From the NCBI GenBank assembly GCA_963920575.1, contig OY986969.1, forward strand, positions 18,027,288 to 18,091,287: a stretch of DNA of 64,000 nt. The letters are read 5' to 3'. Both the position numbers and the translations under genes were made by a program. The stretch comes from Narthecium ossifragum (Eukaryota > Streptophyta > Magnoliopsida > Dioscoreales > Nartheciaceae). The notes beneath the pieces were generated by a model, which saw only the letters and a program-made list of their open reading frames with translations, had not been told where the DNA came from and ran no database searches. Of the stretch, positions 52,809-64,000 are shown piece after piece. Within the stretch, counting starts at the first letter, position 1, and each line of letters begins with the position of its first letter.

Positions 52809-54168
52809 TGTACATCGCGCCCATCCATCGACCAACGGTACATCGCGGCCATCCATCTACCAACGGTACATCGCGGCCATCACCGACCCTCTCAGCCCCC
52901 TCCAATGGTGCTCCCCCAGTCCGAGAGTTTGGCCGCACCAAGCAGCGATGTCTCCGCCGTCTACTCCGCTCGATTGGACGACTATCCAATGAGGTATCTA
53001 GAACTTTGAGATTATGTTTCTGAAATTTTTTAGGGCATTTACATGGAAGAGGTTGTCCATAGTGAGAGAGAGAGAGGATGGGAGGGGAAAGCTTGCCATT
53101 ATCCCAAAGGGCCTTTACGAAATAATGGGAGAAGTGTCATTAGATCACATAGTTTATAGTGTTGTTGCAGCTTTTTATAGATAGGATTGGGCCTCTCTTC
53201 CCCAACTGCATGTAGTAATACATACGAAAACACCAGCTGAGATAATCTATAGATTCACCAGAGAGAACACCCAATCGTGGGTTCTTCTGCCAGCATCTCT
53301 CACTAATCACAAGAAACTTTAGACTCTGTCCGGGTGGGTTTTGGTTGGTTGCAGGATTGTTGCTATGATGTAAATGATATTGGTGGTCTACTTGTGGTTT
53401 CATGTTAAGAGTAGTGATGGTTATTAGCATACGATCAATGTGAATTTCATGTGCTAACTTGGTGGTTTTTTTGTCTTTGAAGGTGCATTTTTCTCCCTGA
53501 ATTCTGGATATTTCAAGTAGATAGATGCAATTGAATATAATACTATGTCATATGTTGTGTTTGATATAAGTTTCAGAAATCAGGCTTGTTACTGAACTGA
53601 TAGCTCTATTACAACTAGAGGAAGCATAGCATCGGCTAGGTTTTGGTTGGGTCCTATGACCTTTTCTTGCCAAATACAAGCTCTCCAGTGATGGCTGTCT
53701 ATAGCACTCTTATTTATTTAATTTTTGGATAAATTCATGATCCTGGTGGGGCGAGTATATGAATGTTTTTGATGGATTGTTAGCTTTCTCTTTGTTTTTC
53801 GTGGAGATTGGTTCCTCTTTGGTATACCAAAGGTTTTTTATGGAAGCAATAAGATCTTCAACTTTGACATGATTTAGGAATACTACTTGTTCTCTGATCT
53901 TACATGTTGAAGCAATTATATATGCTACTTGTTCTCTTGTTCTATATATATATATATATATATTTGTGTCTTATATGTGGCCATTTTGTTTTGCAGTGGC
54001 ATTGGCACCAATTATAACTATGTGTAGAAAGTCAGGTACTGTTACTGAATTTTGTTCTTGGTAATTTGGCAAAATGGTGCTAATTTTCCAGAACGGGATA
54101 TGGTCTCCACCCTTTTTCTTGCTAGCAGGTTTTGTACCATATGCCAAAGGCAACCATGTCTTACTAGG
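52809..54168. other. Intergenic, short repeats
   Basis: A 26-27 bp unit (ACCAACGGTACATCGCGGCC) occurs about three times at 52811-52885. An (AT)n run lies at 53946-53964. No supported gene. Confidence 0.5.
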
Positions 54169-54782
54169 ATGACAAAGCAGGCAGCTACGTCTTTGACATT
54201 GATGATCTTCCTTTCCTTGTAAGTTTCATAACCTTCTATTAGGTGTTGCTTTTCCTCAATGCATACAGACATTTTGTTTCTATCTTATACTAGTTCTATC
54301 ATTCTACTAAGCATTTAGATGTATGAGTGGTGGAGCATCTTGAAAAAGAGCATCAAATTTTAATCAGTTTTAAAGAGCCTATCAACTGGTACAGGACTGA
54401 CTCAAATAATCCTCCATATATGCATATTTATCATCCTTTCAATCAAATGTTTAGAATTCTTTTCTAAAGCATGTAAACATAGTTCTAATGCATGAAGGGT
54501 GGAGAAATTGATGTGTGTTTCTTTTGTTTCTGCAGAAAACTGGGTGTGTGGTGAAGCCTTCATCGGATGAAGCAACCTTGCTCGAGAACGTCAGTTACGC
54601 TTACTCTCAGGTGAACTGCAGTATATTGCAGAAAGGAAACCCTTGTTCCTACCCAGATAACCTCATGTCCGATGCTTCCATAGCCATGAAACCTATACTA
54701 CCAATCCAAGAGCAAGAACTACTGGAATTGCTTTTTCAAGAACTCTGAACTTGTCTTAGTAAGATTGGAACAAAAGAATTGA
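54169..54782 (+). pseudogene. X8-domain (CBM43) protein pseudogene
   Basis: X8 domains bind beta-1,3-glucan and occur in callose-binding and glucanase-related wall proteins. A first exon at 54169-54218 encodes a signal-like MTKQAATSLTLMIFLS before a GTAAGT donor. The next exon, after TCTGCAG at 54535, reads TGCVVKPSSDEATLLENV and QVNCSILQKGNPCSYPDNLM, clear X8 sequence. A one-base insertion near 54688 shifts the frame; the other frame then reads NYWNCFFKNS, the family's end. The conserved tryptophan before the first cysteine is Gly, one cysteine is Tyr (YAYSQ), and the exon phases do not join. It is almost surely inactive. Confidence 0.75.
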
Positions 54783-55954
54783 AAAAAGCATTTCATGTTC
54801 TTCGCATTTAGATGCATCTTTTGTTACTGAGAAGTTTCTCAGTTTTTAGTCTTACAACAGTTTCCACATAGGCCATGAGAACTAAAATCTAAGCCAATGT
54901 AGTTAGGCTTTAATGTTGCTGTTGTTTCATGGAGTGAAGTGTGATGAAAAATATTTGGATTTCAAAGTGTTAGCTTCCTTTTCGGTTTTCTTTTGCATGG
55001 TTGTTCACTTTCTTCTCTTTATCTTACTTTATAACTTGATAACAGATTAGAAGTTTGATATATGAAGGCTCATACCTTTGGATGCAAACTAGAGATTACA
55101 TGCAAACTTTTGCCGCTCTTATATGAACTTTAGATGGGCCACAAAATGCACACATCTCAACAATAGCAATGGGATAATGTGATGCTAGGGAAAGAGAACA
55201 ACTATAGGAGGCCAATTTTCTGAACGATGATCTGCAGGCAGCCATGCATACCATATTAACATGAAGAATAGAGAAAAATCATAATTTTTCGCATTAATTA
55301 GAGGCATGAGATACAAAGAATCGGTAAGTTTCATTAGTTTAGCAAAACAACCAAAACACAACAAAATGACACTTTTTCGTATTAATTAAATAATGAAGTT
55401 GTTAAGGATGATATATTTTCGCTTATTAATCAAGTTTGGTAATTAAGAGACCATTACAACATTATTCACATGAAGAATTGGTAAGCAAAAGCATTAAATA
55501 AAAAGAAGGATTATATTTTCACTTATTTATCAAGTTTGGTAATTAACAGACCATTACAACACTATTGGCATGAAGAATTGGTAAGCAAAAGCATGAAATA
55601 AAAAGAAGGATAGTTTTGGTATTTGAGATCCGAAAGCAGTTATCCATGGGATTTATCCCATAAGTTATGTATTATAACCAACCAAACACCTTTTACTTAT
55701 GCACGTATGCTATGCAAACTTATCATTGCATAAAAGTTATGTCACATACTATTCTCAATCCAAATAGGCCCATAAGAAACAAATGAAATAGTAAAACTGA
55801 TGCCCCAATCCTTTCTTATCCTCCACGCCGATGTTCAAATTCAAAGAGTCCAGATCCCGATATTAAAAAAACGATTCTAAATACACCAACACTCTTTTGC
55901 TAGGAACACCCACTAAAATCTTTTCAATTAGTGTCAAACATATCCAGCATAGAT
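54783..55954. other. Intergenic with a 100-bp tandem duplication
   Basis: AATTAAGAGACCATTACAAC at 55441 recurs as AATTAACAGACCATTACAAC at 55541; the duplicated block covers about 55395-55610. Nearby ATCCAAATAGGCCC (about 55760) looks like the end of a small DNA transposon, but the other end is not clear. Confidence 0.6.
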
Positions 55955-55964
55955 TTGACTAAAT

Positions 55965-57099
55965 GCTTAAATACACTTTTAGTACTAGAAAATTCGAGTT
56001 GGGATAGTTTGGTACCTAAAATTTTTTTTACCCGTTTTAGTACCCAGAGTTAAAATTGACACCTTTTATGGTACCTCCGCTCGACAACATTATAAAAAGA
56101 TAACGGTAAACCCGTCACGTGATCGGCTTTGACGTTGTTCCCCCGCACTGACGCAGTTTTGGACACCTCCTACTCTTATTTAAACCCCTTGATCTTTTAT
56201 TTAAATATTTGAGAGCTTTTTTCTTTGGGTCATGTCGTCCCGGTAACTGCTGCCGCCGACGGAGACGCCAGTCCCGCCGGAGGGTGCGCCGGAGGTGTCA
56301 GGGATCAAAGCTATTCATGGTGTCCACAGAGTCGTGATCCACATAATGATGGCGCTTGGGGCCAGGATCTTAATCGCGGTGGCTCTTACGGCGCTGGTCG
56401 TGCTGCTTTGCCACCGGCTGAATCACGCCCGCACGGCGCTGGCAGCGGCGAATGGGAAGCTGTCGTCGGCGAGTTCGCCTGCCCTTCGTTGGTTTAGCTT
56501 TGGCGAGTTCCGTCAAGCCATGATGTCGTTTTCTCCCATCCAGCGGCTCGGTAAGGGTGGGTTTGGCCCTGTGTACCGTGGAGTGCTCCCCTCCAGCCAG
56601 GAGGTCGTCGTGAAGCTTATGGACTCGAGGTCACCCCAGGGTGAGCGGGAGTTCCAAAACGAGCTCTCTCTTGTCACTGTTATCTTCCTCCGTCGCCCTG
56701 CATCCCTCGGCTTGGCCCTCCTCTCTCTCCTCTCCCTCCACCTCTCGCCTCTCCTCCAGTCCCTCGGCCTTTACCTGAAGACCCTCGTCCCCTCGTCTTT
56801 GTGGCGTTTCTCCTCCTTTGCGGTGTCTCGGGGTTCCTCTCGGCAGTTTCGGTGTGCGGCGGCGGCGGCGAGTTGTTGGACTGGGGACGATTTGCGGAGA
56901 TGGGGTGTAGAGGGGTGGTGTTTGACCGGTCACGTGATGCGCACGTGACCAGTTTTCCATCAACCTCTCTGACGGAGTTGGTCCGCTGAATCATAATCGT
57001 TTGTTATTGGAACCCTGGGTACTAAAACGGGGAAAAAAATGTCAAGGTACTAAACTGTCTCAACTTGAATTTTCTAGGTACTAAAAGTGTTTTTAAGCC
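55965..57099. mobile_element. Mutator-like element C (1135 bp), Pack-MULE-like
   Basis: Flanked by perfect TTGACTAAAT at 55955-55964 and 57100-57109. Inverted ends start GCTTAAAWACACTTTTAGTA and stay similar for about 110 bp. CACGTG occurs at about 56115 and twice at about 56931-56948. The GC-rich middle carries a kinase fragment. Confidence 0.88.
56346..56690 (+). pseudogene. Captured receptor-like kinase fragment (element C)
   Basis: The open frame has a membrane helix (ILIAVALTALVVLLC), then FSFGEFRQAMMSFSPIQRLG and the glycine loop GKGGFGPVYRG, the ATP-binding lysine in VVVKLMD, and GEREFQNELSLV. This is the membrane-to-N-lobe part of a plant receptor-like cytosolic-domain kinase, similar in layout to At1g80870-type kinases. 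The sequence then leaves the kinase, with no catalytic loop. Its place inside a Mutator-like element makes capture the likely origin. Confidence 0.8.
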
Positions 57100-57224
57100 T
57101 TGACTAAATTACCCCTCTTATAAGTGACGAGAAGTCCAAACCCTGGTTCACCATCGTCTTCTACGCCTAAACCTCCACCATCATCTTCTACATCTTATTC
57201 CATAAAACCCATCTCCACCAACAC

Positions 57225-57980
57225 CTACTTCCTCTCTACCTTCTATACCACATTTATTTGCCCGTTGGAAGGTTGAGGGCTAAAACGGACCGAAGATGAA
57301 GAAGGCGATGCCGGATGTAGACGTATATGACAATGATCAAAATGCGGTTGGTCTCTCTGAGGAAAACAATGACGCCGGTGAAGAAGACAACCCGAAAAAG
57401 GTACCAACCCCTTGCTTCTATGGGTTCTGTAATGTTTGTATATAACCAAACTGAGCATTAACACTCGCCCCGATTTCCTTAAACCGAGCTTAATGACTCA
57501 AGCCCGGTCTAAAGCAACCGAGCATATTGGATATGTTCGGTTGCCTTCAACCGAAAATACCCGATATGAACGGCTGAAAGTAACTGAACATACCAAATAT
57601 GAACGGCTGCTATAAGTCAAATTTATGTATATTCTGCGGTAGTTTTTAACCAAACATTATCTATTTGTTCGGTTTTTATAGGTCAATCATATTGATTATG
57701 TCTGGTTCTTAGAAACCGACCATTTACTTCATATTCATTTTGGTTTCACCGAACAAATACCAGGGTCCTTTCTTTAATTAAATCCTCACTATTATTTGTT
57801 GTTAAAGTTTCAGGCATGTGCATCTACTATAGATAGTAGTGTTGGGAATGTCATTATCAAGGACTTTTCGGCACAATTTACGACTAATACGGGTGTATAT
57901 TAAAACTGATCCATTATATTTTTAGTTTTAAATTACATGGAGTTTTCGGCACTTATGACTAGTACGGTGTGTATATTAGA
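57225..57980 (+). repeat. Direct duplication, first copy
   Basis: About 755 bp, repeated at 58015-58815 with frequent differences. Contains an acidic exon-like stretch from ATG 57296 (MPDVDVYDNDQNAVG) ended by a GTACC donor-like site, then a region rich in GGATATGTTCGGTTGC and its inverted forms. Confidence 0.85.
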
Positions 57981-58014
57981 ATTGATCCATTATCTTTCAC
58001 ACCGCCTACACCAC

Positions 58015-58815
58015 CACCTCTTAACCTTCTATACGACATTTATTTGCTCGTTGGAAGGTCGAAGGCAAAAACGGACCAAAGATGAAGAAGGTGATGTCGG
58101 ATGTAGACGTATTTGATGATAATCAAAATGCGGTTGGTCCCTCTAATGAAGACAACGACGTCAGTCAAGAAGACAACCCGTAGAAGGTACCAGCCCCTTC
58201 TGTGGGTTCTATGGTGTTCGTATATAACTAGACCGAGTATTAACACTCGCCCCAGTTTCCTTAGACCGAGCATAATGACTTGGTTCGGTCTAAGGCAACC
58301 GAGCATATTGGATATGTTCGGTTGCTTTCAACCAAAACTCGACTCAGTCTAAGGCAACTGAGCATATTGGATATGTTTGGTTGCTTTCAACCAAACATAC
58401 ATGATATGAACGGTTGAAAGCAACCAAACATACCTGATATGAACGGTTGAAAGCAGCCTAACATACCCAATATGAACGGTTGCTATAAGCCGAATTTATA
58501 TATATTGTGCGGTAGTTTTTAATCAAACGTTATCTATTTGTTCGGTTTTTATAGTTTGATCATATTGATTATTTTTGGTTTTTAGAAACTAACCATTTAC
58601 TTCATGTTCGTTTTGGTTTCACCGAACAAATACTAGGGTCCTTTTTTTAATTAAATTCTCACTATTATTTTTTATTAAAGTTTTAGATATATGCTTCTAC
58701 TACAGATAGTGGTGTTGGGAATGCCATTATCATGAACTTTTCAGCACAATATACTACTAGTGCGGTGTGTATATTAGAATTGATCCATTATGTTTTTAGT
58801 TTTAAATTACATGCA
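58015..58815 (+). repeat. Direct duplication, second copy
   Basis: Second copy, with its own ATG at 58082 and the same acidic stretch. It contains extra GGATATGTTYGGTTGC repeats at 58310-58470, so the motif has expanded after duplication. Confidence 0.85.
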
Positions 58816-58849
58816 TGTTGATCACCGTGGTATTTTTCCTACTCTTGAA

Positions 58850-59110
58850 TCTTTTATAATCGAAGTAGTCTTATCCAGTGGGCACAAGAAGCGGGTCGGC
58901 ATAATGGGCTTGTAGTTGTCATAAAACATTCAAATGCTGGGGCATGTGGGCGAAAGCCAAGACCCACATTGGCATGTGAAAGAAGTGGTGAGTACAGGAG
59001 CTCGACAAAGTATAGAGAGAAGAAAGGGACTGATAATAGCAAGTCGAAGCCCCGTAAGAGGAAGAGGCCTGATAGTGGCACGAAGGAACGAGAGAGAGAG
59101 GTTAGGGCAT
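58850..59110 (+). pseudogene. FAR1/MULE-type N-terminal domain remnant
   Basis: A plus frame reads LIQWAQEAGRHNGLVVVIKH, GRKPRPTLACERSGEYR and a lysine-rich KSKPRKRKRP. This is the start of the FAR1-like DNA-binding region found in MULE transposases and their domesticated relatives (W....GR.NGFVIVIKRS, LACERSGKYR). The zinc-binding continuation and transposase core are absent, so the gene is truncated. The duplicated acidic exons upstream likely belonged to the same gene. Confidence 0.6.
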
Positions 59111-59184
59111 CATGGTAGAGGTGGTGGGTTCTGTTTGAATCTGCCGAATCTGACCCATTTTTCCATGTTTTTAACACCCCATTC

Positions 59185-59425
59185 AAAACATGGTAATTGA
59201 ACATGGTATATTTGTTCGGTCACTCTTAATTGAACATGGAATAGTTGTTCAGTCACATACAACCGAATACGATATATATGTTCAGTCACTCTTGACCGAA
59301 TATAAAATAATTGTTCAGTCATATGCAACCAAATATGGTATAATTGTTCAGTCAAATGGAGTAATTGTTCAGTCGAATGAAACCGAATATAGAATAATTG
59401 TTCAGTCAAATATAACCGAACAAAT
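59185..59425. repeat. 33-bp tandem repeat, about seven copies
   Basis: Units such as ATAATTGTTCAGTCA followed by ACCGAATA. The plus frame 59190-59441 reads an 11-residue repeat (IIVQSNxTEYx). The ATTGTTCAGTCA core echoes the ATGTTCGGTTGC motif of the duplicated region upstream. I regard the frame as a by-product of the 33-bp period. Confidence 0.8.
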
Positions 59426-59429
59426 GGGA

Positions 59430-60283
59430 TATGGATGGTAGAACTCGAAATAAACTAACCGTACAGAAAAGAACGAAGCGAATTTAACCCGCCGAAAGCC
59501 ACACAAATCGGTCATCTTCTTCTTCTTTCTTTCTCATCTTCGAGACACAGACAACTGGTCCTAAGGTTCTGCTGGTAAGGGGGGATGAAAACTACGACTG
59601 GGACAACGGATTCCCTTCCTGGCGGTAGGGACGATCGAATCCGCGAACTCTATGGGCGATGAGGTTTGGCTATGACGGCTCCGACTCTTAGGCTCTGTTT
59701 GGATGTAGTATAAGTGGGACCTATTCATGAATAAGTCCCTACTTATACCAAAAATGGAGCCAAACGCTCCAGAATAACTTTCGATAGAAAATCCAGATAA
59801 ATCCGCTCAAACATCGGATATCCGGATTCCTATGCCTCTTATTTATCATGAACAGTTGCAATTAAAGAAGCACAAAGGGAAGAAGCATGATGTTGTTGAA
59901 ACTCAAAGTACAGGCAATAGAACAAAAGAGCGACATATATAGGCCCAACACTCTAGTAATGAACAATGTATCCATCAAGCTTTACAGAAGAAAGCAAAAA
60001 TGTGGCCAATTAAAGCACTAATTTCCATATCAGTTGCTTGCCACTGTTCTCTTTCTCTCTCTTTTGGTTTCCTGGCCCTTTTAAAACCTTGTAGTTACTT
60101 AATTAAGCAGACTCCTCTTATACAATTTATACTAAACAATAAAGCATCAATCTCCATATATCTCTTTGGAGGATATGTTATGCAATAGTTTGCATTCTTA
60201 AAATTCTCTCAACTATCTTTCCAATTATTATAGGATAAAGTTATATGACCACGTGGCATGTGTAATGCACATGTCCTCTAATT
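59430..60283. other. No gene; possible small foldback at 59693-59775
   Basis: GGCTCTGTTTGGATGTAGTA is matched by an imperfect inverted TACCAAAAATGGAGCCAAAC about 60 bp on, like a short MITE. The rest shows nothing I can support. Confidence 0.4.
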
Positions 60284-60481
60284 GGTAGTGAGATACCGAT
60301 TGGTTGATCTAGTCCATCGTAGAACAATACTGATGAACTAGATCAACCAATCGGCATCTCACTATCGATTCGATCATTGATACATTTAATCGGTAGTGAG
60401 ATACCGATTCGATTTGTTGATCTAGTCCATCGATAGAACACTACCGATGGACTAGATAAACCAATCAGTATCTCACTATAG
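60284..60481. repeat. Two adjacent near-perfect hairpins
   Basis: First hairpin about 60286-60363: AGTGAGATACCGATTGGTTG pairs with CAACCAATCGGCATCTCACT, arms near 34 bp, short loop. Second about 60393-60478: same arm sequence with CGATT inserted. Tandem foldbacks of one arm suggest a duplicated MITE or a small-RNA precursor. Confidence 0.8.
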
Positions 60482-61361
60482 ATTTGAGGGCATGTGTGAT
60501 GTACATGTTCTAGTCCATGTACACAAATCACAACTCATTATTATATTCTCTACGGCTATCTTTCCAATTATTATCTGATACATGTGCATACTTGTGTACC
60601 GATGTAATGTCAGTACAACATCTCCTAGTTTGTGCACCAAATACTTGCTTTGTATTCTTTGCATGTGCATGTTCACATTCCTGACCTCATCTTTGTTTCT
60701 TTGTGTACTCATTTTTCAATCAGCTTGATGGTGCTTATTGTTCAGTTGAGTTCTGAATTTAGACGGTTGACAACTTGAGCAACATGTTTGATCATACACG
60801 TTATGTAGCCATCTTAGAAAGCGAGATTCAGAGTTGCGCAGATCATCAAGAACCTAGCATGAAAATTGAGTAGATGTGAAGAACACATACCTAGGACGTC
60901 ATGGCTAACTCGCCACTCGCCAGACTGTTGTCACTTCTATCCTTCACTATCTACAGTAGTACTTAAACCTGCCCTTGAGACGATCCCGATCACAACCCTC
61001 CCATTGAACATAACTCATAACTCGTGAAGCCATAGTCGGTGGACAACACAAAGACAAGCCCCATGAGGATCAAGAAACACTGGATCATGAAGATGCAAGA
61101 TTCTGGACATCACCAAGTTTTGAAGAACACGGATCCTCATCTTCACTTGGAATTAAACCATCTCTAACCCTTGATTGAGATAAACAGGAGATTTAAGACA
61201 TTACATGAAACCCGTATAAGTCATCCCCTTTCTAAGAAACCGCATCGAGAGTGGGGTCGTGGTCACATGTAGCCGTTAGAGGAAAGATGACATGGCTCCC
61301 ACCTCCACCGTTTGATAGAATTGGGGAAACAACTCTCACGACCATATGATATAAAACAAAG
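60482..61361. other. No gene seen
   Basis: Mixed sequence without open frames of note or motifs. Confidence 0.5.
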
Positions 61362-62545
61362 GCTAAATTACGCTTTTGGTACCTATAAAATTTTGGATAT
61401 ACCACTTCAGTACCTTTAGTTTTATAATTACGTTTTTGGTACGTATACTATTAAAACCGCTTCGTTTTGGTCCGACCGTCTAACAGGGTCATTTTTTGAA
61501 GCGGCAAACTGGTCACGTGCCTTGCACGTGACTAGCTTTGCTACCTCAAAACCTGCCATGCACAACCTCCACGTCCAACAAGTCCCTTATTGCCGCCCTT
61601 ATCCCCGCCATGTAGAACCTCCACGTCGCCGTCTCGACCGTCGCCCTCCGCAACTGAAGCAAGATCTTCCGACCAAACCTCGGTGTGCTGGCCATACGTC
61701 AACACCATGTTGAAGTAAGCTTCTTCTCTTTGCTCACACTCTGCTTCTGATTTTAGTAAGGTATCTATAGATTCTATATGATGGGTACACGCCATTGATG
61801 ATGGGAACCAAGTGATACTTGTTGCTGATAATTTTGTAGGCTATGGAAGCTGCAAGTATACCCATTGAGATTGCCATGGATGATCACTTGGATAGAAAAG
61901 AACCGAAGATGGAGATTGCCATTTGTCTAGCATTTTGTAGTTTTTTATGTTATATAATCCATGTATAAAGACCCAGTATTCATGGATTTATTAATGTTTA
62001 TAAGGTGTGAAATATCGTTGTTGTGTCTGGGTAAACTTTTGAGAGAGGGAGAGAGAGAGTTCATGGAAGAGAGAGAGAAGAGATCCAACAGGGGAGGGGG
62101 AGACAGGGAGGAGAGAGGAGAGATGAAGAGACAGGGAGGAGAGAGGAGAGATGAAGAGACAGGGAGGAGAGAGGAGAGATGAAGAGACAGGGGAGGGAGG
62201 GAGGGGGAGAGCTCACGGAAGATTGAGGGAGGAGAGAGAGGAGAGAGATCAGAGATGGAGTTGGTGATGAGCACGGAAGAGGGAGGGAGGGAGAGAGAGA
62301 GCACGGAAGAGAGAGGGAGGAGAGAGAGAAGTGAGATTAGAAATGGAGAAGATGAGGTGGCAAAACCAATCAGTCAAAATTGATTGAAAAGCAGTCAAAA
62401 TTGACTGAAAACCGCTCACGTGATATCACGTGAGCGGATTGCCATCAAGTCTGGATAACTGTGTCTAACGGTAGGTACTAAATATATTATATATATTTAA
62501 TATAGGTATCAAAAACGTAATTATCAAACTAGAGGTACTGACTCG
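61362..62545. mobile_element. Mutator-like element D, right end truncated
   Basis: The left end carries TTTATAATTACGTTTTTGGT and the right end its inverted match ATCAAAAACGTAATTATCAA, with AGTACC steps like those of element C. About 55 bp of the right end appear missing, and no target duplication is visible. CACGTG pairs lie at 61513/61525 and 62416/62427. A frame at 61541-61795 on the minus strand may be a captured fragment, but I do not recognise it. No transposase. Confidence 0.55.
62035..62340. repeat. GA-rich tandem repeat in element D
   Basis: Three 28-bp units (GATGAAGAGACAGGGAGGAG onward) at about 62100-62190 within a longer purine-rich tract. Confidence 0.85.
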
Positions 62546-64000
62546 CCTTGAAATGCGTCGTTAATTATCTCAAAGGCGGACAAAACAAAATACCGAACAA
62601 TTACTTAACTACAACGTAGGTAGTAGGAGTACGGGTCGAGTCTACAGGGAATTTGATGGTTGAATTACAAAGATGATCTCTACAAGAGTTGTATAAAATT
62701 TGAATGGTTTTGATTAACTAGTTAACTAAAGTATTTTAAAAACAAGTAAAGAAGGTGGTTTATTAGGATAAAGGTCCTAGGGGATTTTGATCTGAATTAG
62801 GGTCTAAGGATGTTCTCTATAAATCAAGATGCATGACTTCTAAATGAGTTGGTCAAAATAAGAGATCGACGAGCATAGGATTAGTATCGCTCGTCGCTAA
62901 TGAGATGTCGGGTTAGGATCAACTCATCGCATTTAGCACAAGGGTAGGATCCATGATCAAGGCTTTAATTCGATCATGGCTCAACAATGGCCGGCTAGGG
63001 TCCTATTGTTGGCAACAATGGCCGGCTTAGGGTCCTATTGTTAATTAGAGATTTAGGCTTTGCATGAATAAGAATGGTAGATAGGGTAGAATGAGGCTTG
63101 GATGGTTCTAGCACCCAAGTAGTGGATAGGATAGCTATGGCTTGGGTGGTTCTAGCACCTCAAGATCATAGCTTGCCTTGAGTGGTTCTAGCACCTCAAG
63201 ATCCTATCCCTAGATCAAGGAGAATTGGCCATGGTTCTAGCATGGACCTCTCTTTGAAACATTACATCAAACACCTATCAAACATCTATTTCACAAGTAA
63301 TTACATATAAGAATTTATCATGAAACCATTCGATTATTTAATTCCTCAATGAATTATGATTCAAACCCTAGAATTAGGCATGATTCTAATATGACCTCTT
63401 CTTTGGGGAATTGAATCAAAGACTAAACAAGCATGTAATCTCTCTACATACACTTGTAAGAAATAAAGCATTCATTGAAGAAAACTAAGAATTACATGTG
63501 AATTCATACAAAATCCATCATCACAAGAGTCATTACATGAAGAATTATAAAGAAATCAAAGATCTAACCCTAAGACATCACAAAATTCCCAAGGAAGAGG
63601 GATTTAGCTACTCATCTTAGGTAGGATCTCCATGAAAGAGGAGGCTTTACCCATCTTCTCCATCAAAATCCAACCCTTGAAGCACTCAATCTCTCTCTCA
63701 CACTAAGGGGGAAGAAGGCTGGAGAAAGGAGGGAACAAGAGTGGAGAAAAGATATATCAAATTAGAGCCAAAACCCCTATTTATAGACCCCAAGTATCCT
63801 CGGATTAGATCCGAGCCGTCCATTTTTAACCGTCAGCGATATTGGATCGATCCGAAGTAGGCTTGGATCGATCCAAGATGAGCAAAAGATCATAACTTTC
63901 TGGGAAGGAAATATGGATCGATCCCATTTAAATGTGGATCGATCCAATTTGTACCCAAGAATAAGTGCTCTTGGGAAAAGAAATATGGATCTATCCCATT
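62546..64000. mobile_element. Probable LTR-retrotransposon region, runs off the window
   Basis: Non-coding, with features common in LTR or adjacent regions: a 31-bp doubling (CAACAATGGCCGGCT) at 62982-63043, a GGTTCTAGCACCTCAAGATC motif three times at 63105-63235, and four GATCGATC palindromes at 63845, 63866, 63916 and 63937. Element borders are not visible, so the call rests on style only. Confidence 0.4.

Noticed and set aside
61945..62304. Ser/Pro-rich minus frame
   Set aside because: Shadow of the GA-rich tandem repeat in element D.

Overview
The window is nuclear DNA of a flowering plant. It is AT-rich, its one large gene is split by GT-AG introns, and most of the rest is nested plant transposable elements (Copia and Gypsy LTR elements, a Cassandra-type TRIM, LINE, hAT, Mutator-like and Tourist-like elements). 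I cannot name the species. Only two genes look intact: a ten-exon 2-hydroxyacid dehydrogenase gene on the plus strand (8652-22099) and a single-exon gene for a 174-residue plant protein of unknown role (23723-24247).

Layout. 1-1376: decayed transposon-like and GRF zinc-finger remnants around a 50-bp minisatellite. 1615-7593: a decayed Copia element (1752-5525) cut off by a truncated Gypsy LTR (5526-7024), then a second copy of the Copia flank with a solo LTR that has its own perfect target duplication. 8652-22099: the dehydrogenase gene, whose 6.6-kb intron 2 holds a gag-only LTR element with a hAT element inside one LTR. 23665-24247: the small gene with TATA box and (GA)n leader. 24556-25928: a Mutator-like element with a WRKY-like fragment. 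26951-27756: a LINE tail. 27975-32885: a Gypsy LTR split by a gag-only (TR-GAG-like) element. 34389-36093: a glycinamide ribonucleotide synthetase pseudogene.

39576-51155 is one large Tat-type Gypsy element, proved by perfect ATAAG target duplications. Its pol runs on the minus strand; on the plus strand, between pol and the 3' LTR, lies a broken multi-exon gene with a plant mobile domain. That gene was later hit by a Gypsy solo LTR (42661-44847) and a Cassandra-like TRIM with 5S-rRNA-like LTRs (45622-46442); pol was hit by a Tourist-like MITE.

51276-62545 holds three more Mutator-like elements (one with a transmembrane-protein fragment, one with a receptor-kinase fragment), an X8-domain pseudogene, a FAR1/MULE-type remnant with an internal duplication, a 33-bp tandem repeat and a pair of hairpins. 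The right end (62546-64000) looks like another LTR-element region.

Two patterns cut across elements: GATCGATC palindromes set in pairs 21-22 bp apart in two unrelated repeat families, and paired CACGTG motifs just inside the ends of all four Mutator-like elements.
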